A program made the position numbers and the translations under genes. This document shows, piece by piece, positions 14,460 to 23,091 of a stretch of 41,250 nucleotides of DNA. Positions within the stretch are counted from its first letter, which is position 1. Every line of letters begins with the position of its first letter. The notes beneath the pieces were generated by a model, which worked only from the letters and a program-made list of their open reading frames with translations, had not been told where the DNA came from and did not search any database. This DNA is from Streptomyces albidochromogenes (GTDB lineage: Bacteria > Actinomycetota > Actinomycetes > Streptomycetales > Streptomycetaceae): contig NZ_VBVX01000018.1 of assembly GCF_005981925.1 (NCBI RefSeq), positions 1 to 41,250 of the forward strand. The letters run 5' to 3'.

Positions 14460-15344
14460 TCAGCCGTGACCGGCCTGCTCGACGGCGTCGGCGTACAGGC
14501 TGAACAGGCGCAGCCGGTGGTGTCCGTCAGTGGCGGACGCCGCCTGGTGGCCGAGGAGCCGGGCCCAGCAGCGGGCGGCCAGGTCGCGTGCCTGGGCGCC
14601 GGCCCAGGGCCGGGGGAGGAGTTGGGGTGGCAGGAGCGGGTCCGGTTCCATGGCGCGGGTGAACGCGGCGGCGAGCTCGACGGCGATGGTCAGCTGTTCG
14701 ATCCCGGCCGGTTCGGTCACGGCGTCGAGTCGCCCGAGGCGGGCCCGCGCGAGCGCGGCCAGTGCCTCGTAGCGCCCGGCGATCTCCTCCAGGGGCCAGA
14801 GCCCGGCGGCCAGCTCGGTGGCGTCACGGCGCTCTCCGACGCGCAGGTCGCGGCTGGTGAAGGTCGTGAGGGCGTCCAGGATGCCGAGGTGCCGCGCCTG
14901 GGCCTCGACGTGTGCCCCGATCGGGTTGGCGCTGACGTACAAGCCGCCCTGGACGGCGGCGGCGCCGAGCCCGAGGAGGGTGTCGCGCAGTGTGTCGCGC
15001 GCCGCTCTGGCCGATTCGGGGACGGCGAACGCGAAGAGGTGCCATACGCCGTCCCACGGCGCCTGCCCGTGATCCTGCGCGTAGGCGTGGCGGACGTACT
15101 CCACCTCCGGGGCCAGGGAACCGGTGACGTCGGCGGTGGTGTGCAGCAGGGCTTTACGGCCCCGTCCTTCGTGGGTGAAGCGGCCCTCGGCGACGAGCCG
15201 CTTGATGCACAGGCGTACTTGCTGGTCGCTCATGCCGAGCGCGCCCGCGACGGTGTAGAGCTCGCCCGTGTCGACCGTGCCGTCCTCGCGGACCAGGGCG
15301 TGCACGAGCAGGCGGGTGGGGATCTCGGGGACGTTCTCGGCCAT
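14460..15344 (-). CDS. PaaX-family transcriptional regulator
   Basis: A 294-residue regulator with the PaaX layout: an N-terminal winged helix (RLLVHALVREDGTVDTGEL, then GMSDQQVRLCIKRLVAEGRF), a central Cas2-like ferredoxin domain (PWDGVWHLFAFAVPE, RDTLLGLGAAAVQGGLYVSA) and a helical C-terminal domain (WPLEEIAGRYEAL). PaaX itself represses phenylacetate degradation and responds to phenylacetyl-CoA; no paa genes are nearby, so the effector is unknown. The ATG at 15344 is preferred over one 45 bases upstream because the extra segment is low-complexity. It lies 41 bases after the GNAT gene on the same strand, probably one transcript. Confidence 0.8.
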   Translation of the reverse strand: MAENVPEIPTRLLVHALVREDGTVDTGELYTVAGALGMSDQQVRLCIKRLVAEGRFTHEGRGRKALLHTTADVTGSLAPEVEYVRHAYAQDHGQAPWDGVWHLFAFAVPESARAARDTLRDTLLGLGAAAVQGGLYVSANPIGAHVEAQARHLGILDALTTFTSRDLRVGERRDATELAAGLWPLEEIAGRYEALAALARARLGRLDAVTEPAGIEQLTIAVELAAAFTRAMEPDPLLPPQLLPRPWAGAQARDLAARCWARLLGHQAASATDGHHRLRLFSLYADAVEQAGHG

Positions 15345-15385
15345 GGACCGAGCATAGGCGCGAGGCGCGGGGGGCCCGGTGTGGC

Positions 15386-16033
15386 TCACTGCTGCCCACC
15401 GGCCCGCGGAGGGACGGGGCGGTGCATGGTGGTGACCGCGCCGAACCCCATCAGGCGGCGCAGGTAGGGCGTTCCCTCGGTGTGGACCGCGGTGAAGCCG
15501 TGGCGTTCGTAGAGGGACCGGGCGCGGGGATTGACGTCGATGACGTCCAGCCGGACCTGCCGGCAGCGGTTCTCGGCGGCGACGCGGAAGACCTCGCCGA
15601 GCAGCAGACCGCCGATGCCGCGCCCGCGGAACTCCGCGGAGACGGCGATGCCGTCCATGACCAGTTGCCCCGCGGTCGCGGTGCGTTCGAGCAGCGCGAG
15701 CAGCGCGAGTCGCGGCATGCCCTGGAACAGTCCGTACGTGTCCAGGACGTCGCTCACGCCGCCGCCGGTGAGCCCTCGGCCGTCGAGCTGGTAGCCGGCC
15801 ACCGCCACCACCTCGTCACCGGCGAGCGCCACCACCGCCCGGTCCCGGTGCAGGTGTTCGGCGATGAAGCGCTGCCCGGTGGCCGGCGGGTTGAGCGCCG
15901 CGCCCAGCTTGCGGCCGAACGCCTCCCAGTACAGCGCGGCCACCGTGTCCTCAGCGCCCTCCGGGACCCCGCGCCGAAGGGTCACCGGTCCGGATCCGGC
16001 ACGGGGGTCGTCCCTGTTCTCCGCCTGCGGCAT
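15386..16033 (-). CDS. GNAT-family N-acetyltransferase
   Basis: A 215-residue acetyltransferase. The acetyl-CoA-binding signature is LVMDGIAVSAEFRGRGIGGLL (Q/RxxGxG/A motif as RGRGIG), followed by RQVRLDVIDVNPRARSLYE and RHGFTAVHTEGTPYL, typical of GNAT motifs A and B. The N-terminus has a longer helical segment (ALYWEAFGRKLG). ATG 16033 has GAGGAG seven bases upstream; an earlier ATG at 16048 lacks one. It heads a probable two-gene unit with the PaaX-like regulator. The operator-like repeat at 16114-16136 lies in its upstream region. Substrate unknown. Confidence 0.82.
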   Translation of the reverse strand: MPQAENRDDPRAGSGPVTLRRGVPEGAEDTVAALYWEAFGRKLGAALNPPATGQRFIAEHLHRDRAVVALAGDEVVAVAGYQLDGRGLTGGGVSDVLDTYGLFQGMPRLALLALLERTATAGQLVMDGIAVSAEFRGRGIGGLLLGEVFRVAAENRCRQVRLDVIDVNPRARSLYERHGFTAVHTEGTPYLRRLMGFGAVTTMHRPVPPRAGGQQ

Positions 16034-16113
16034 GTCAGGTCTCCTCATCGCTCTCGGGCTGGGTCGGGGTCTCGGACGTCGTCCTCGCCGACCACCATAC
16101 TCTCATCTCTGAT

Positions 16114-16136
16114 ACGCTCGTAGAAGAAACGAGCGT
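16114..16136. promoter_or_regulatory. Candidate operator in a divergent promoter region
   Basis: Perfect eight-base inverted arms ACGCTCGT / ACGAGCGT separated by AGAAGAA, between the divergent GNAT and hydrolase genes. It is relatively AT-rich for the window. Its form suits a dimeric regulator; the bound protein is unknown. Confidence 0.5.
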
Positions 16137-16163
16137 TGTTGTAGCGATAGATCGGAGCGCGGT

Positions 16164-17267
16164 GTGGTGTGGACGAGGCAGCGCGAAGACGTGCCCGCGG
16201 GCGGGCGCCGGAGGAGTCGCGGGAAACGAGTGGTGCTCTGGTTCGTGGTCGGCGTGGTCCTGGCGGCCGCGGGGCTCGTGGGAGTGGTGATCCGGCAGAA
16301 CACGTACGACCTCCGGGAGGAGCGGGTCACAGTGCGCCACGGCGGGCACAGCCTCGACGGCGTACTGGCCACACCGAAGGATCGGCGCGGGCCGTACGGG
16401 CTGGTCGTCTTCGTCCACGGGGACGGGGCGATCGACGCCACCCACGACGGCTTCTACCGGCCGCTGTGGGAGTCCTTCGCCGCGGCCGGCTACGCCTCAC
16501 TGTCGCTGAGCAAGCCGGGGGTGGGCGGTTCGTCGGGGAACTGGCTCGACCAGAGCATGGACGACCGGGCCGACGAGACGGTGGCGGCCATCGCCTGGGC
16601 GCACCGGAGGCCGGATGTCGACAGCCGCCGCATCGGGCTGTGGGGAGCGAGCCAGGCGGGATGGGTACTGCCCAAAGTCGCGGCCCGCGTCCCTGACGTG
16701 CGCTTCCTCATCGCCGTGTCCCCGGCCGTGAACTGGCGGCAGCAGGGCCGCTACAACCTCCTGGCCCAGATGCGCGAGGACGGCGCGTCCGCGCGACAGA
16801 CAGCGGCGGCGCTGCGGCGCAGGGACACCACACTGCGTCTGCTGCGCCGCGATGCCCCGTTCTCCGCGTACCGGGACGCGGTCGACGACGCGCCGGGCTC
16901 ACCACGGATGACGGCCGACCGCTGGCGGTTCGTGAAGAAGAACCACACCGCCGACGCCACGGCCGACCTTCGGGCCGTACGAGGCACGCGCGTCCTGCTC
17001 GTCCTGGCCGGCCACGACGTCAACGTCGACGTGGCCGACACCGAAGCCGCGTACCGCAAGCTGCTGCCCGCCCGGCTCCTGCGGGTCGAGCACTATCCGG
17101 ACGCCACCCACTCCCTGGTGCGCCACGACGTCGAGAAGTCGGAACTCAAACTCACGCTCACGGCGGTCGTCGCGCCCCGGGCCCTGTTCGCGAGCCAGTT
17201 CCTCGCCGGTCAGCGCCAGTTCGTCGAGCAGGCCGTCGCCCGTACGGACCAGGGCGGGCGGACATGA
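16164..17267 (+). CDS. Membrane-anchored alpha/beta-hydrolase
   Basis: A 367-residue protein with a basic N-terminus and one membrane helix (VVLWFVVGVVLAAAGLVGVV), then an extracytoplasmic alpha/beta-hydrolase domain. VVFVHGDGAID is the oxyanion region; the nucleophile Ser sits in LWGASQAGW (GxSxxG); LVLAGHDVNVDV supplies the acid Asp; and PDATHSLVRHD the His. Thus a complete triad is visible, suiting an esterase or peptidase at the cell surface. GTG 16164 has GGAG six bases upstream. It is divergent from the GNAT gene, sharing the operator-like repeat. Substrate unknown. Confidence 0.82.
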   Translation: MVWTRQREDVPAGGRRRSRGKRVVLWFVVGVVLAAAGLVGVVIRQNTYDLREERVTVRHGGHSLDGVLATPKDRRGPYGLVVFVHGDGAIDATHDGFYRPLWESFAAAGYASLSLSKPGVGGSSGNWLDQSMDDRADETVAAIAWAHRRPDVDSRRIGLWGASQAGWVLPKVAARVPDVRFLIAVSPAVNWRQQGRYNLLAQMREDGASARQTAAALRRRDTTLRLLRRDAPFSAYRDAVDDAPGSPRMTADRWRFVKKNHTADATADLRAVRGTRVLLVLAGHDVNVDVADTEAAYRKLLPARLLRVEHYPDATHSLVRHDVEKSELKLTLTAVVAPRALFASQFLAGQRQFVEQAVARTDQGGRT

Positions 17268-17507
17268 CCGGCACGGTGGCGACGTGAGAAAGGCTGCCGC
17301 GAGCGGCGACCAACGCGGCCCGGCCGCACCGGTCGCGCGGGAGGGGCGGACTCGGACGACGCCGTGCGCGCGGTTGCTCCCGCCGGCGCGGGTCGACCTG
17401 TGGCGGGGCTTCGACGACGAGGACGACCGCACCTGTTCCACCCTCTGGGCCGCGGAGTGGGACAGCTGGCCCGACCGGGGAGGAATCGAGAGCGCGGAGG
17501 ACCGTCC

Positions 17508-17939
17508 GTGCCTAGCATGATCGTCATGGACATCACCATTCACACCAGCTTCCTCCCGCACGACGACCCGGACGCGTCCCTGGCCTTCTACCGCGACGCC
17601 CTCGGCTTCGAGGTCCGCAGCGACGTCGGACAGGGCAAGATGCGCTGGATCACGGTCGGCCCCGTCGGCCGGCCCGGCACGTCGATCCTCCTGGCGCCGC
17701 CGGCCGCCGACCCCGGGGTCACCGAGGACGAGCGCCGCACCATCGTCGAGATGATGGCCAAGGGCACGTACGGCTGGATCCTGCTGGCCACCCGGGACCT
17801 CGACGGCACGTTCGAGAAGGTGCTGGCCGCCGGCGACGCCGAGGTCGTCCAGGAACCCACCGAGCAGCCGTACGGCATCCGCGACTGCGCCTTCCGCGAT
17901 CCCGCCGGCAACATGGTCCGCATCCAGGAGATCCGCTGA
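17508..17939 (+). CDS. VOC (glyoxalase/bleomycin-resistance) family protein
   Basis: A 143-residue VOC protein with two beta-alpha-beta-beta-beta modules: ITIHTSFLPHDDPDASLAFYRDALGFEV and, in the second half, TRDLDGTFEKVLAAGDAEVVQEP then GIRDCAFRDPAGNMVRIQE. His and Glu positions are compatible with one metal site. The GTG at 17508 has GGAGG (17496-17500) seven bases upstream; ATG 17517 or 17526 are possible shorter starts. The broken AraC gene begins immediately after, suggesting an old two-gene unit. A 79-codon plus-strand frame at 17284-17520 overlaps its start and ends WDSWPDRGGIESAEDRP; I cannot identify it and treat it as a possible gene tail only. Confidence 0.82.
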   Translation: MPSMIVMDITIHTSFLPHDDPDASLAFYRDALGFEVRSDVGQGKMRWITVGPVGRPGTSILLAPPAADPGVTEDERRTIVEMMAKGTYGWILLATRDLDGTFEKVLAAGDAEVVQEPTEQPYGIRDCAFRDPAGNMVRIQEIR

Positions 17940-17940
17940 G

Positions 17941-18237
17941 CGCTCCGGCCACCTGAGCGACCTCGCGCGACTGCGCCGCGTCCGCGACCGGATCGACCGG
18001 GAGTACCCGCGGCCGCTGGACGTCGAGGCGCTCGCCCGTGGCGCGGAGATGCCCGCCGGGCAGCTCAGCCGCCAGTTCCGGCTGGCGTACGGCAAGTCGC
18101 CGTACGCGTACGTGATGGCGCGTCGCACAGCGGGCGCGACGACGCGATGGGCCGGCATGCCGTCGTGCGCGGCGAAGCCGGTGACCGGACCGGTCAGGAA
18201 TGGAGAAGCACCGGCCCCCGAGCCCCAACTAGCGTGA
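17941..18237 (+). pseudogene. AraC-family regulator with internal deletion and no start codon
   Basis: Right after the VOC gene stop, the frame reads HLSDLARLRRVRDRIDREY, RPLDVEALARGAEMPAGQLS and RQFRLAYGKSPYAYVMARRT, the first helix-turn-helix of an AraC regulator. It then jumps to AGMPSC and PVRNGEAPAPEPQLA, the extreme C-terminus as I recall it in this Streptomyces family. The second helix-turn-helix, about 45-50 residues, is missing. There is also no ATG or GTG at the expected start; the frame runs back into the VOC gene. Both faults argue for a dead gene. Related clusters pair such a regulator with a VOC gene, so it likely once controlled its neighbours. Confidence 0.8.
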
Positions 18238-18242
18238 GGGGC

Positions 18243-18899
18243 ATGGCAGACATCGCATCCGTAACCCTCGACGTGGCCGACCCCGCGGCCGCCCACCGCT
18301 TCTGCACCGCCGCCTTCGGTCTGGACACGCAGATACGCCTGCGGGCCTCCGAGGCACCCACCACCGGCTTCCGTGGCTTCGTCCTGGCGCTCACGGTGTC
18401 CCAGCCGGCCGACGTCGACCGGCTCATCGACGCGGCCCTCGAAGCCGGCGCCTCGTCGCTGAAGCCCGCCGCCAAGTCGCTCTGGGGCTACGGCGGCGTC
18501 GTCCAGGCACCGGACGGCACCGTCTGGAAGGTCGCCACCTCGGCGAAGAAGAACACCGGCCCGGCCACCCGGCAGATCGACGAGATCGTGCTGCTGCTGG
18601 GGGTGGCGGACGTGGCCGCGAGCAAGCGGTTCTACGTCGAGCGCGGTCTCACCGTGGGCAAGAGCTTCGGCCGCGTGTACGTCGAGTTCGCCGCCGGGCC
18701 GGGTCCCGTCAAGCTGGCGCTGTACAGGCGCCGCGCCCTGGCCAAGGACGTCGGCCTCACGCCCGACGGCACCGGATCGCACCGGCTCCTGATCGGCGGC
18801 GGCGCCGCACCTTTCACCGACCCGGACGGGTTCACCTGGGAGGCAGCGTCGCCGGCTCCCGCGAGTGCGGCCGCGTCCGCACCGGCACCCGCACCCTGA
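18243..18899 (+). CDS. VOC family protein, two-domain
   Basis: A 218-residue protein with two VOC modules: IASVTLDVADPAAAHRFCTAAFG, GFRGFVLALTVSQPADVD, and IVLLLGVADVAASKRFYVERG, YVEFAAGPGPVKLALY. It ends with PFTDPDGFTWEAASP and a Pro/Ala tail. VOC proteins bind or transform small molecules; the substrate is not readable. The ATG at 18243 has a close GAGGGG, so its ribosome binding site is crowded. Only five bases separate it from the dead AraC gene, which probably was its regulator. A perfect terminator hairpin follows. Confidence 0.82.
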   Translation: MADIASVTLDVADPAAAHRFCTAAFGLDTQIRLRASEAPTTGFRGFVLALTVSQPADVDRLIDAALEAGASSLKPAAKSLWGYGGVVQAPDGTVWKVATSAKKNTGPATRQIDEIVLLLGVADVAASKRFYVERGLTVGKSFGRVYVEFAAGPGPVKLALYRRRALAKDVGLTPDGTGSHRLLIGGGAAPFTDPDGFTWEAASPAPASAAASAPAPAP

Positions 18900-18918
18900 G
18901 GGAGCAACCCGTGCTGGA

Positions 18919-18943
18919 AGGGGCCCTGACGACCAGGGCCCCT
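18919..18943. terminator. Strong hairpin terminator between convergent genes
   Basis: Perfect ten-base arms AGGGGCCCTG / CAGGGCCCCT with a five-base loop, 19 bases after the VOC stop. It faces the AlkD-like gene from the other side and can serve both. Confidence 0.8.
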
Positions 18944-19003
18944 CGGTGCGCGGCCGATGACCGCGGAGCCCGTCCGGTGACCGACGTACGACCCCACCGG
19001 CGG

Positions 19004-19750
19004 TCAGCCTCGCGCGGCCCGCAGGGCGAGCAGTCGCTCGGCTTCGCCCGGCGGCAGGCGGCGCACCGCTTCACGGAGCGTCACGGTCGACATGTGCTCG
19101 ATGTGGGCGGCGCTCCACGTCCGCACGAAGTCGGCGTGCCGGTGCGACGCGAGCTCGCGCAGAACCCAGCCGAGGGCCTTGCGGATGAAGAACTCCGTGT
19201 CCGTGACGGTCCGGCGGCCGTACCTGTCGACCCGGTCGAGGTCCGGCGTGCCCCTGCGGATGCCCGCGACAAGCGACAGCAGGGTGGTGCGCCGCACCCA
19301 GAAATCGTCGTCGGTGATCCACCGGTCGAGCACCGGTCCGGACGCGTCCGGGTGCTGGAGGCGCAGTGGGCCGGTCACATGTACGGCGAGGGTGTCCACC
19401 AGGGCCCAGGTGCCGGCCTGGCGGGCCAGGCGCTCGACGAGCTCCAGATGGCGGGGGCCGAGCCGGTCGGCGTGGAAGCGCAGGACTTCCACCGCTGCCC
19501 ATCGGTACTCGTACACCTCTCGCGCCCAGGCGGCCTCGGCGATGGCGAGGATGTCGTCGAGCGGTGGGCCGGCGAGGGTGCGGTGCCAGTTCCTGACCGC
19601 GGTACGCAGCTGCGGAACGGGAACGCCGAGGTGTTCGAGAGGGCTGCGGAGGTAGTCGCGGTCCCGGGCGGCCCGCTCGGGCGTGCCGAGGCCCGACAGC
19701 GCCCGGTCGAGGGCGGCCAGGGCGAGGCGGGTCTGCGTCGGGGGTGTCAT
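19004..19750 (-). CDS. AlkD-type DNA alkylation repair protein
   Basis: A 248-residue HEAT-repeat DNA glycosylase of the AlkD family, which removes bulky or cationic alkylated bases without flipping them. Key residues are in place: WALVDTLA gives the Trp and catalytic Asp four apart as in AlkD (Trp109/Asp113), VRRTTLLS the DNA-contacting Arg, and FFIRKALGWVLRELA the second active-site Trp (Trp187 in AlkD). The family's usual repeats run from AAWAREVYEYRWAAVEVL onward. ATG 19750 is used. It is divergent from the DUF488 gene, with 146 bases for promoters. Confidence 0.88.
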   Translation of the reverse strand: MTPPTQTRLALAALDRALSGLGTPERAARDRDYLRSPLEHLGVPVPQLRTAVRNWHRTLAGPPLDDILAIAEAAWAREVYEYRWAAVEVLRFHADRLGPRHLELVERLARQAGTWALVDTLAVHVTGPLRLQHPDASGPVLDRWITDDDFWVRRTTLLSLVAGIRRGTPDLDRVDRYGRRTVTDTEFFIRKALGWVLRELASHRHADFVRTWSAAHIEHMSTVTLREAVRRLPPGEAERLLALRAARG

Positions 19751-19896
19751 GCGCCGGTGCCTTCCAGGACCTGATCGCGGTGAGGTTGTGTGGTGGCCAT
19801 CGGGTCGGTCCCCTCCTCGACGACCTCATCGGCAGGGTACTGGTGGCCGTGGCCGCCGGGCCGTCGCTCGCCCGCTCGCTGTGCGACGGTGTGGGT

Positions 19897-20457
19897 ATGG
19901 GCGAGTACGGCCTCATCACCTTCGGCCACAGTACGGCGGAGCGTGAGCGGCTGGTCGAGCTGCTGAGCGCCGTCGGCGTGGAGGCGGTGGTCGACGTGCG
20001 CATCGGGCCGGGAAGCCGCCGCAACCCCGACGTCGTCCGTGGCCGGCTGGCGCGATGGTTGCCCGACGCCGGCATCGACTACCGCTGGGAACGGGATCTG
20101 GGCGGTTTCCGCAAGGCCCCGCCGGACTCGCCCGACGTCGTCTGGCGCAACGCCTCCTTTCGCGGGTACGCCGCTCACACCCGGGACCCGGACTTCGTGG
20201 CCGCCATGGACCGGCTCCTCGAAGAGGCCGCCCGCCGCCCGACGGCGGTGATGTGCGGCGAGGCCCTCTGGTGGCGCTGCCACCGGCGTCTGATCGCCGA
20301 CTTCGCCGCCGTGGCCCGAAGGGCCCCCGTACACCACCTGATGCACAACGGGCGGTTGGTCCCGCATCCGCCCACGCCGGGAGTACGCCTGCGCCCCGAC
20401 GGACTGCTGGTCTACGACGACACTGCGGCGGCCGCGCACCCCGACCGGTCCCGGTGA
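19897..20457 (+). CDS. DUF488 domain protein
   Basis: A 186-residue DUF488 protein: GLITFGHSTAERERLVELL, VVDVRIGPGSRRNPDV, YRWERDLGGFRKAP and, in the second half, AVMCGEALWWRCHRRLIADF with LVYDD near the end. These are the defining motifs, including the Cys-Gly-Glu and Cys-His-Arg pair (usually CAE and CHR). The family's enzyme activity is not well established; a nucleotide- or DNA-related role has been suggested for some members. The ATG at 19897 gives the standard length; an earlier in-frame start would add about 50 unrelated residues. It is divergent from the AlkD-like gene. Confidence 0.87.
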   Translation: MGEYGLITFGHSTAERERLVELLSAVGVEAVVDVRIGPGSRRNPDVVRGRLARWLPDAGIDYRWERDLGGFRKAPPDSPDVVWRNASFRGYAAHTRDPDFVAAMDRLLEEAARRPTAVMCGEALWWRCHRRLIADFAAVARRAPVHHLMHNGRLVPHPPTPGVRLRPDGLLVYDDTAAAAHPDRSR

Positions 20458-20492
20458 GCGCCCCGCCGACACCGCTCCCCGGGGGAGGCCAG

Positions 20493-20526
20493 GGCCCCGG
20501 CGCTCCCCTCCATCGGCGCCGGGGCC
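20493..20526. terminator. Strong hairpin terminator between convergent genes
   Basis: Perfect eleven-base arms GGCCCCGGCGC / GCGCCGGGGCC around a 12-base loop, between the DUF488 and SurE gene ends. Confidence 0.75.
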
Positions 20527-20585
20527 GGTCGGTCGCCGCAGACGTCAGCGGGCGGCCCGTGCGTGCCGGCCGCCGCCGTCGGCGA

Positions 20586-21659
20586 TCAGCGGCTGGTCCG
20601 TACGTACCTGGCGAGCCGCGCGGACTCCGAGCCGGTGAACGTGCGGTCGGGGCTCACGGGAGTCACCGTGACGTGCCCCCGCTGCAGCAGCGTGAAGTCC
20701 GCGTCGCGCTTGGTCTCGGGCCGGCACTCCGCCGCCCCCGGCGCGCAGATCGCCCCGCCGACCGCGAAGGTGTCGCCGCTGCTCCGGTACACACTGCGCA
20801 CCACCTTCCGCGTCCCCACGGACGTCCAGGCGGTGCCGCGAGGGCGCTGCCCTTCCGCGAGATGCGGGTAGTTGACGTTCACGACGAACGTGGCGGTCAG
20901 CAGGCCACGCCGGTGCAGCCGGCCGATGAAGCCGGCCCCGAACTCGCCGGTCCGGCGATAGGTGCGGTCGGCCACGTGGAGCGAGGTCGTGACGGCCGGG
21001 TCGTACGAGCTGTTGAGCGCGACCGCGGGGACACCCTCGTCGATCGCGGCGAGCGCGGCTCCGACCGTGCCCGACTCGTTGACCACGGAGGCCACGTTGG
21101 GACCGTAGTTGCTTCCGGAGACGACGAGATCCGGGCCGTCCGCCCAGCCCGCCTTCGCGGCCAGCGCACCGCCGAGTCCCAGGCGTACGGTGTCTGCGGG
21201 TGTGGCACTCGCGGACTGCGGGCTGCAGGCCGACGCGCCCTTGCACACGCCGTACACCGCACCGCGCGACGGTGCGCCGGAACAGTCGTTCGCGTAGTCG
21301 CCGGGCAGGACGGCCCGGCGCTGGACGGTCAGGTGGCCGCCGCTGGTGGCGCTGGTGCCCGCGCCGCTCTGATTGGCCCAAGGAGCCATCACGACGACGT
21401 CCGCTCCCGCCGCGCACAGCGCGCGCCGTGCCTCGTACAGGCCCTTTCCGTCGGAGGCGTCGGGACGCGCCATCTGCATGGAATCGTCGTTGCTCATCAG
21501 GACGCGCAGACCGGCGAGCGGCTGTGTCCCGCCGCCCTGCCGCTGGTCACGGTCCGGCGGCCGTGTGACCTCGGCCCGGGCGCCCGCGGTCACGGCGAGC
21601 AGGAGTGCGGCCGTGGCGGCGAGGACGGCCGTGGCGCTCCGTCCGGTGGTGTCGGTCAT
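20586..21659 (-). CDS. surE: Secreted 5'/3'-nucleotidase SurE-like protein
   Basis: A 357-residue exported SurE-family phosphatase. The N-terminus (TGRSATAVLAATAALLLAV, then TAGARAEV) is a signal peptide; most SurE proteins are cytosolic, so export is notable. Active-site motifs: LMSNDDSMQM with the metal-binding Asp pair, APWANQSGAGTS, LVVSGSNYGPNVASV, NESGTVGAALAAIDEGVPAVALNSS. Two inserts, including a Cys-containing one (DCSGAP to CKGASACSP), may hold disulphides. ATG 21659 has GAGGAG four bases upstream. It lies 94 bases downstream of the MFS gene on the same strand, so nucleotide hydrolysis outside and uptake of the product is a plausible pair; that is inference. Confidence 0.87.
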   Translation of the reverse strand: MTDTTGRSATAVLAATAALLLAVTAGARAEVTRPPDRDQRQGGGTQPLAGLRVLMSNDDSMQMARPDASDGKGLYEARRALCAAGADVVVMAPWANQSGAGTSATSGGHLTVQRRAVLPGDYANDCSGAPSRGAVYGVCKGASACSPQSASATPADTVRLGLGGALAAKAGWADGPDLVVSGSNYGPNVASVVNESGTVGAALAAIDEGVPAVALNSSYDPAVTTSLHVADRTYRRTGEFGAGFIGRLHRRGLLTATFVVNVNYPHLAEGQRPRGTAWTSVGTRKVVRSVYRSSGDTFAVGGAICAPGAAECRPETKRDADFTLLQRGHVTVTPVSPDRTFTGSESARLARYVRTSR

Positions 21660-21753
21660 CGTTCTCCTCGTGCGGTACGAAGGGACAGGGGAGGTCTTGC
21701 GTGCGGGTACCGGCCCGGATCGTGCGGCGCGGTGCCGGAACGGGCCGTGGGGG

Positions 21754-23091
21754 TCAGCGGACACCGCGTACGCGCAGTACGACGAGCGCGCCGACGAGGG
21801 AGACCAGGGCGGCTGTGGGGAACAGCGCCTCGTAACCGCCCGCGGCGACGATCCAGCCGGCGACGGTCGGTGCGAGGATCTGCGGCCCGGCGTTGGCGAT
21901 GTTGATGACGCCCATGTCCTTGCCGGCGTCCGCCGTGCGCGGCAGCACCTTGGTGATCAGGGCCATGTCGACGGCGAGATAGGCGCCGAAGGCCACGCCG
22001 CCGACGATGTTGTACGCCAGCATCCCGCCCTCCGTGGGCGAGATCATCGGGAGTGTCAGCGCGAGCGCGGCGAGGACTCCGGACGCCAGCACGAACGGCT
22101 TCACGCGGCCCACCCGGTCCGCGAGCGGCCCGATGAGGACCGAGGCGGCGACCGTGCACAGCGCGTTGACGATCATCAGAAAGCCGACAGTCGGTAGCAA
22201 ATTTTGCTGCGGGATCCTGATGTGGTCCGCCAGCAGGAACATGTTGTACGTGAGGACGACGAAGTAGCCGAGCATCACGCCGAGCCGGGAGACGAACGCC
22301 CAGCAGAAGTCCGGGTGCTGCCGGGGGCTGACCCAGAAGTTCCCGAAGAAGGCCCTGAGTTCGAAGCGCTCGCGGGGGAGTCGCCGTGCGTCCCGGTCGG
22401 GCGAGAGGGCCGTGAAGAAGACCGCGGCGACGACCACGATCGCGGCGATCAGGTAGTAGCCGTTCTCACCGGCGAACCGGCCGCCGAAACCGCCGATGAC
22501 GCCGTCCATGCCGAACTTGGTACCGGGTACGCCGCCGATGACGAGGGCGGCGACGATCGTGCCGAGCGGTACGCCGAGGCCGACGAGGGCGGAGAACGTG
22601 CCGTAACGGGAGGCGGGCACCCGGTCGGGCATCGCGGCGGTCAGGGCGGCCTGGTAGCCGTTCATGATGAACTGCACGACACCCCAGCTCAGCCCCAGCG
22701 CGGCGATGCTCGCCGCCTGGGCCTGGGCCACGAGGGCGAGCGCGCCGAGCAGCGCGCACAGGAGGATCCACGGCGCCCGGCGCCCGTAGCGGGAGCGCGT
22801 GCGGTCCGACAACTGGCCGAAGACGGGGTTGCCGACCGTGGCGAGGATCGCGCCGATGGTGCTGGCGGCGGACAGCGCGGCGGTGTCGTTGGTACCGGTG
22901 ATCCGCGCGACCTGGATCGGCAGCAGGAAGCTGCCGACGCCGAGCCAGAGCAGGTAGAGCGCGACGTTCGCGACCGGCAGGGTGACGTGCAGCAGACGAA
23001 GTGAGCTTTCGTCGGGCGCGACGGACGGGGCGCCAGTGCCGGGAGCAGCAGCTGCTACCGGTCTTGCGCCTTCAGGAAGTGAATGAGTCAT
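21754..23091 (-). CDS. MFS transporter (GPH/sugar-type)
   Basis: A 445-residue, 12-helix major facilitator. The loop between helices 2 and 3 reads GQLSDRTRSRYGRRAPW, the extended form of MFS motif A found in GPH/sucrose-type sugar or nucleoside symporters rather than in drug exporters, and the repeat is GPLADRVGRVKPF between helices 8 and 9. An amino-terminal Pro/Ala tail precedes the first helix. ATG 23091 has AGGGGG seven bases upstream. It is probably the first gene of a unit with surE. Two TGACACGTG-containing sites lie 130-200 bases upstream. Substrate could be a nucleoside or sugar; not proven. Confidence 0.82.
   Translation of the reverse strand: MTHSLPEGARPVAAAAPGTGAPSVAPDESSLRLLHVTLPVANVALYLLWLGVGSFLLPIQVARITGTNDTAALSAASTIGAILATVGNPVFGQLSDRTRSRYGRRAPWILLCALLGALALVAQAQAASIAALGLSWGVVQFIMNGYQAALTAAMPDRVPASRYGTFSALVGLGVPLGTIVAALVIGGVPGTKFGMDGVIGGFGGRFAGENGYYLIAAIVVVAAVFFTALSPDRDARRLPRERFELRAFFGNFWVSPRQHPDFCWAFVSRLGVMLGYFVVLTYNMFLLADHIRIPQQNLLPTVGFLMIVNALCTVAASVLIGPLADRVGRVKPFVLASGVLAALALTLPMISPTEGGMLAYNIVGGVAFGAYLAVDMALITKVLPRTADAGKDMGVINIANAGPQILAPTVAGWIVAAGGYEALFPTAALVSLVGALVVLRVRGVR

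Noticed and set aside
17284..17520. 79-codon frame before the VOC gene
   Set aside because: Its first half has weak codon bias and the whole overlaps the VOC ribosome binding site and start. At most it is a gene tail.
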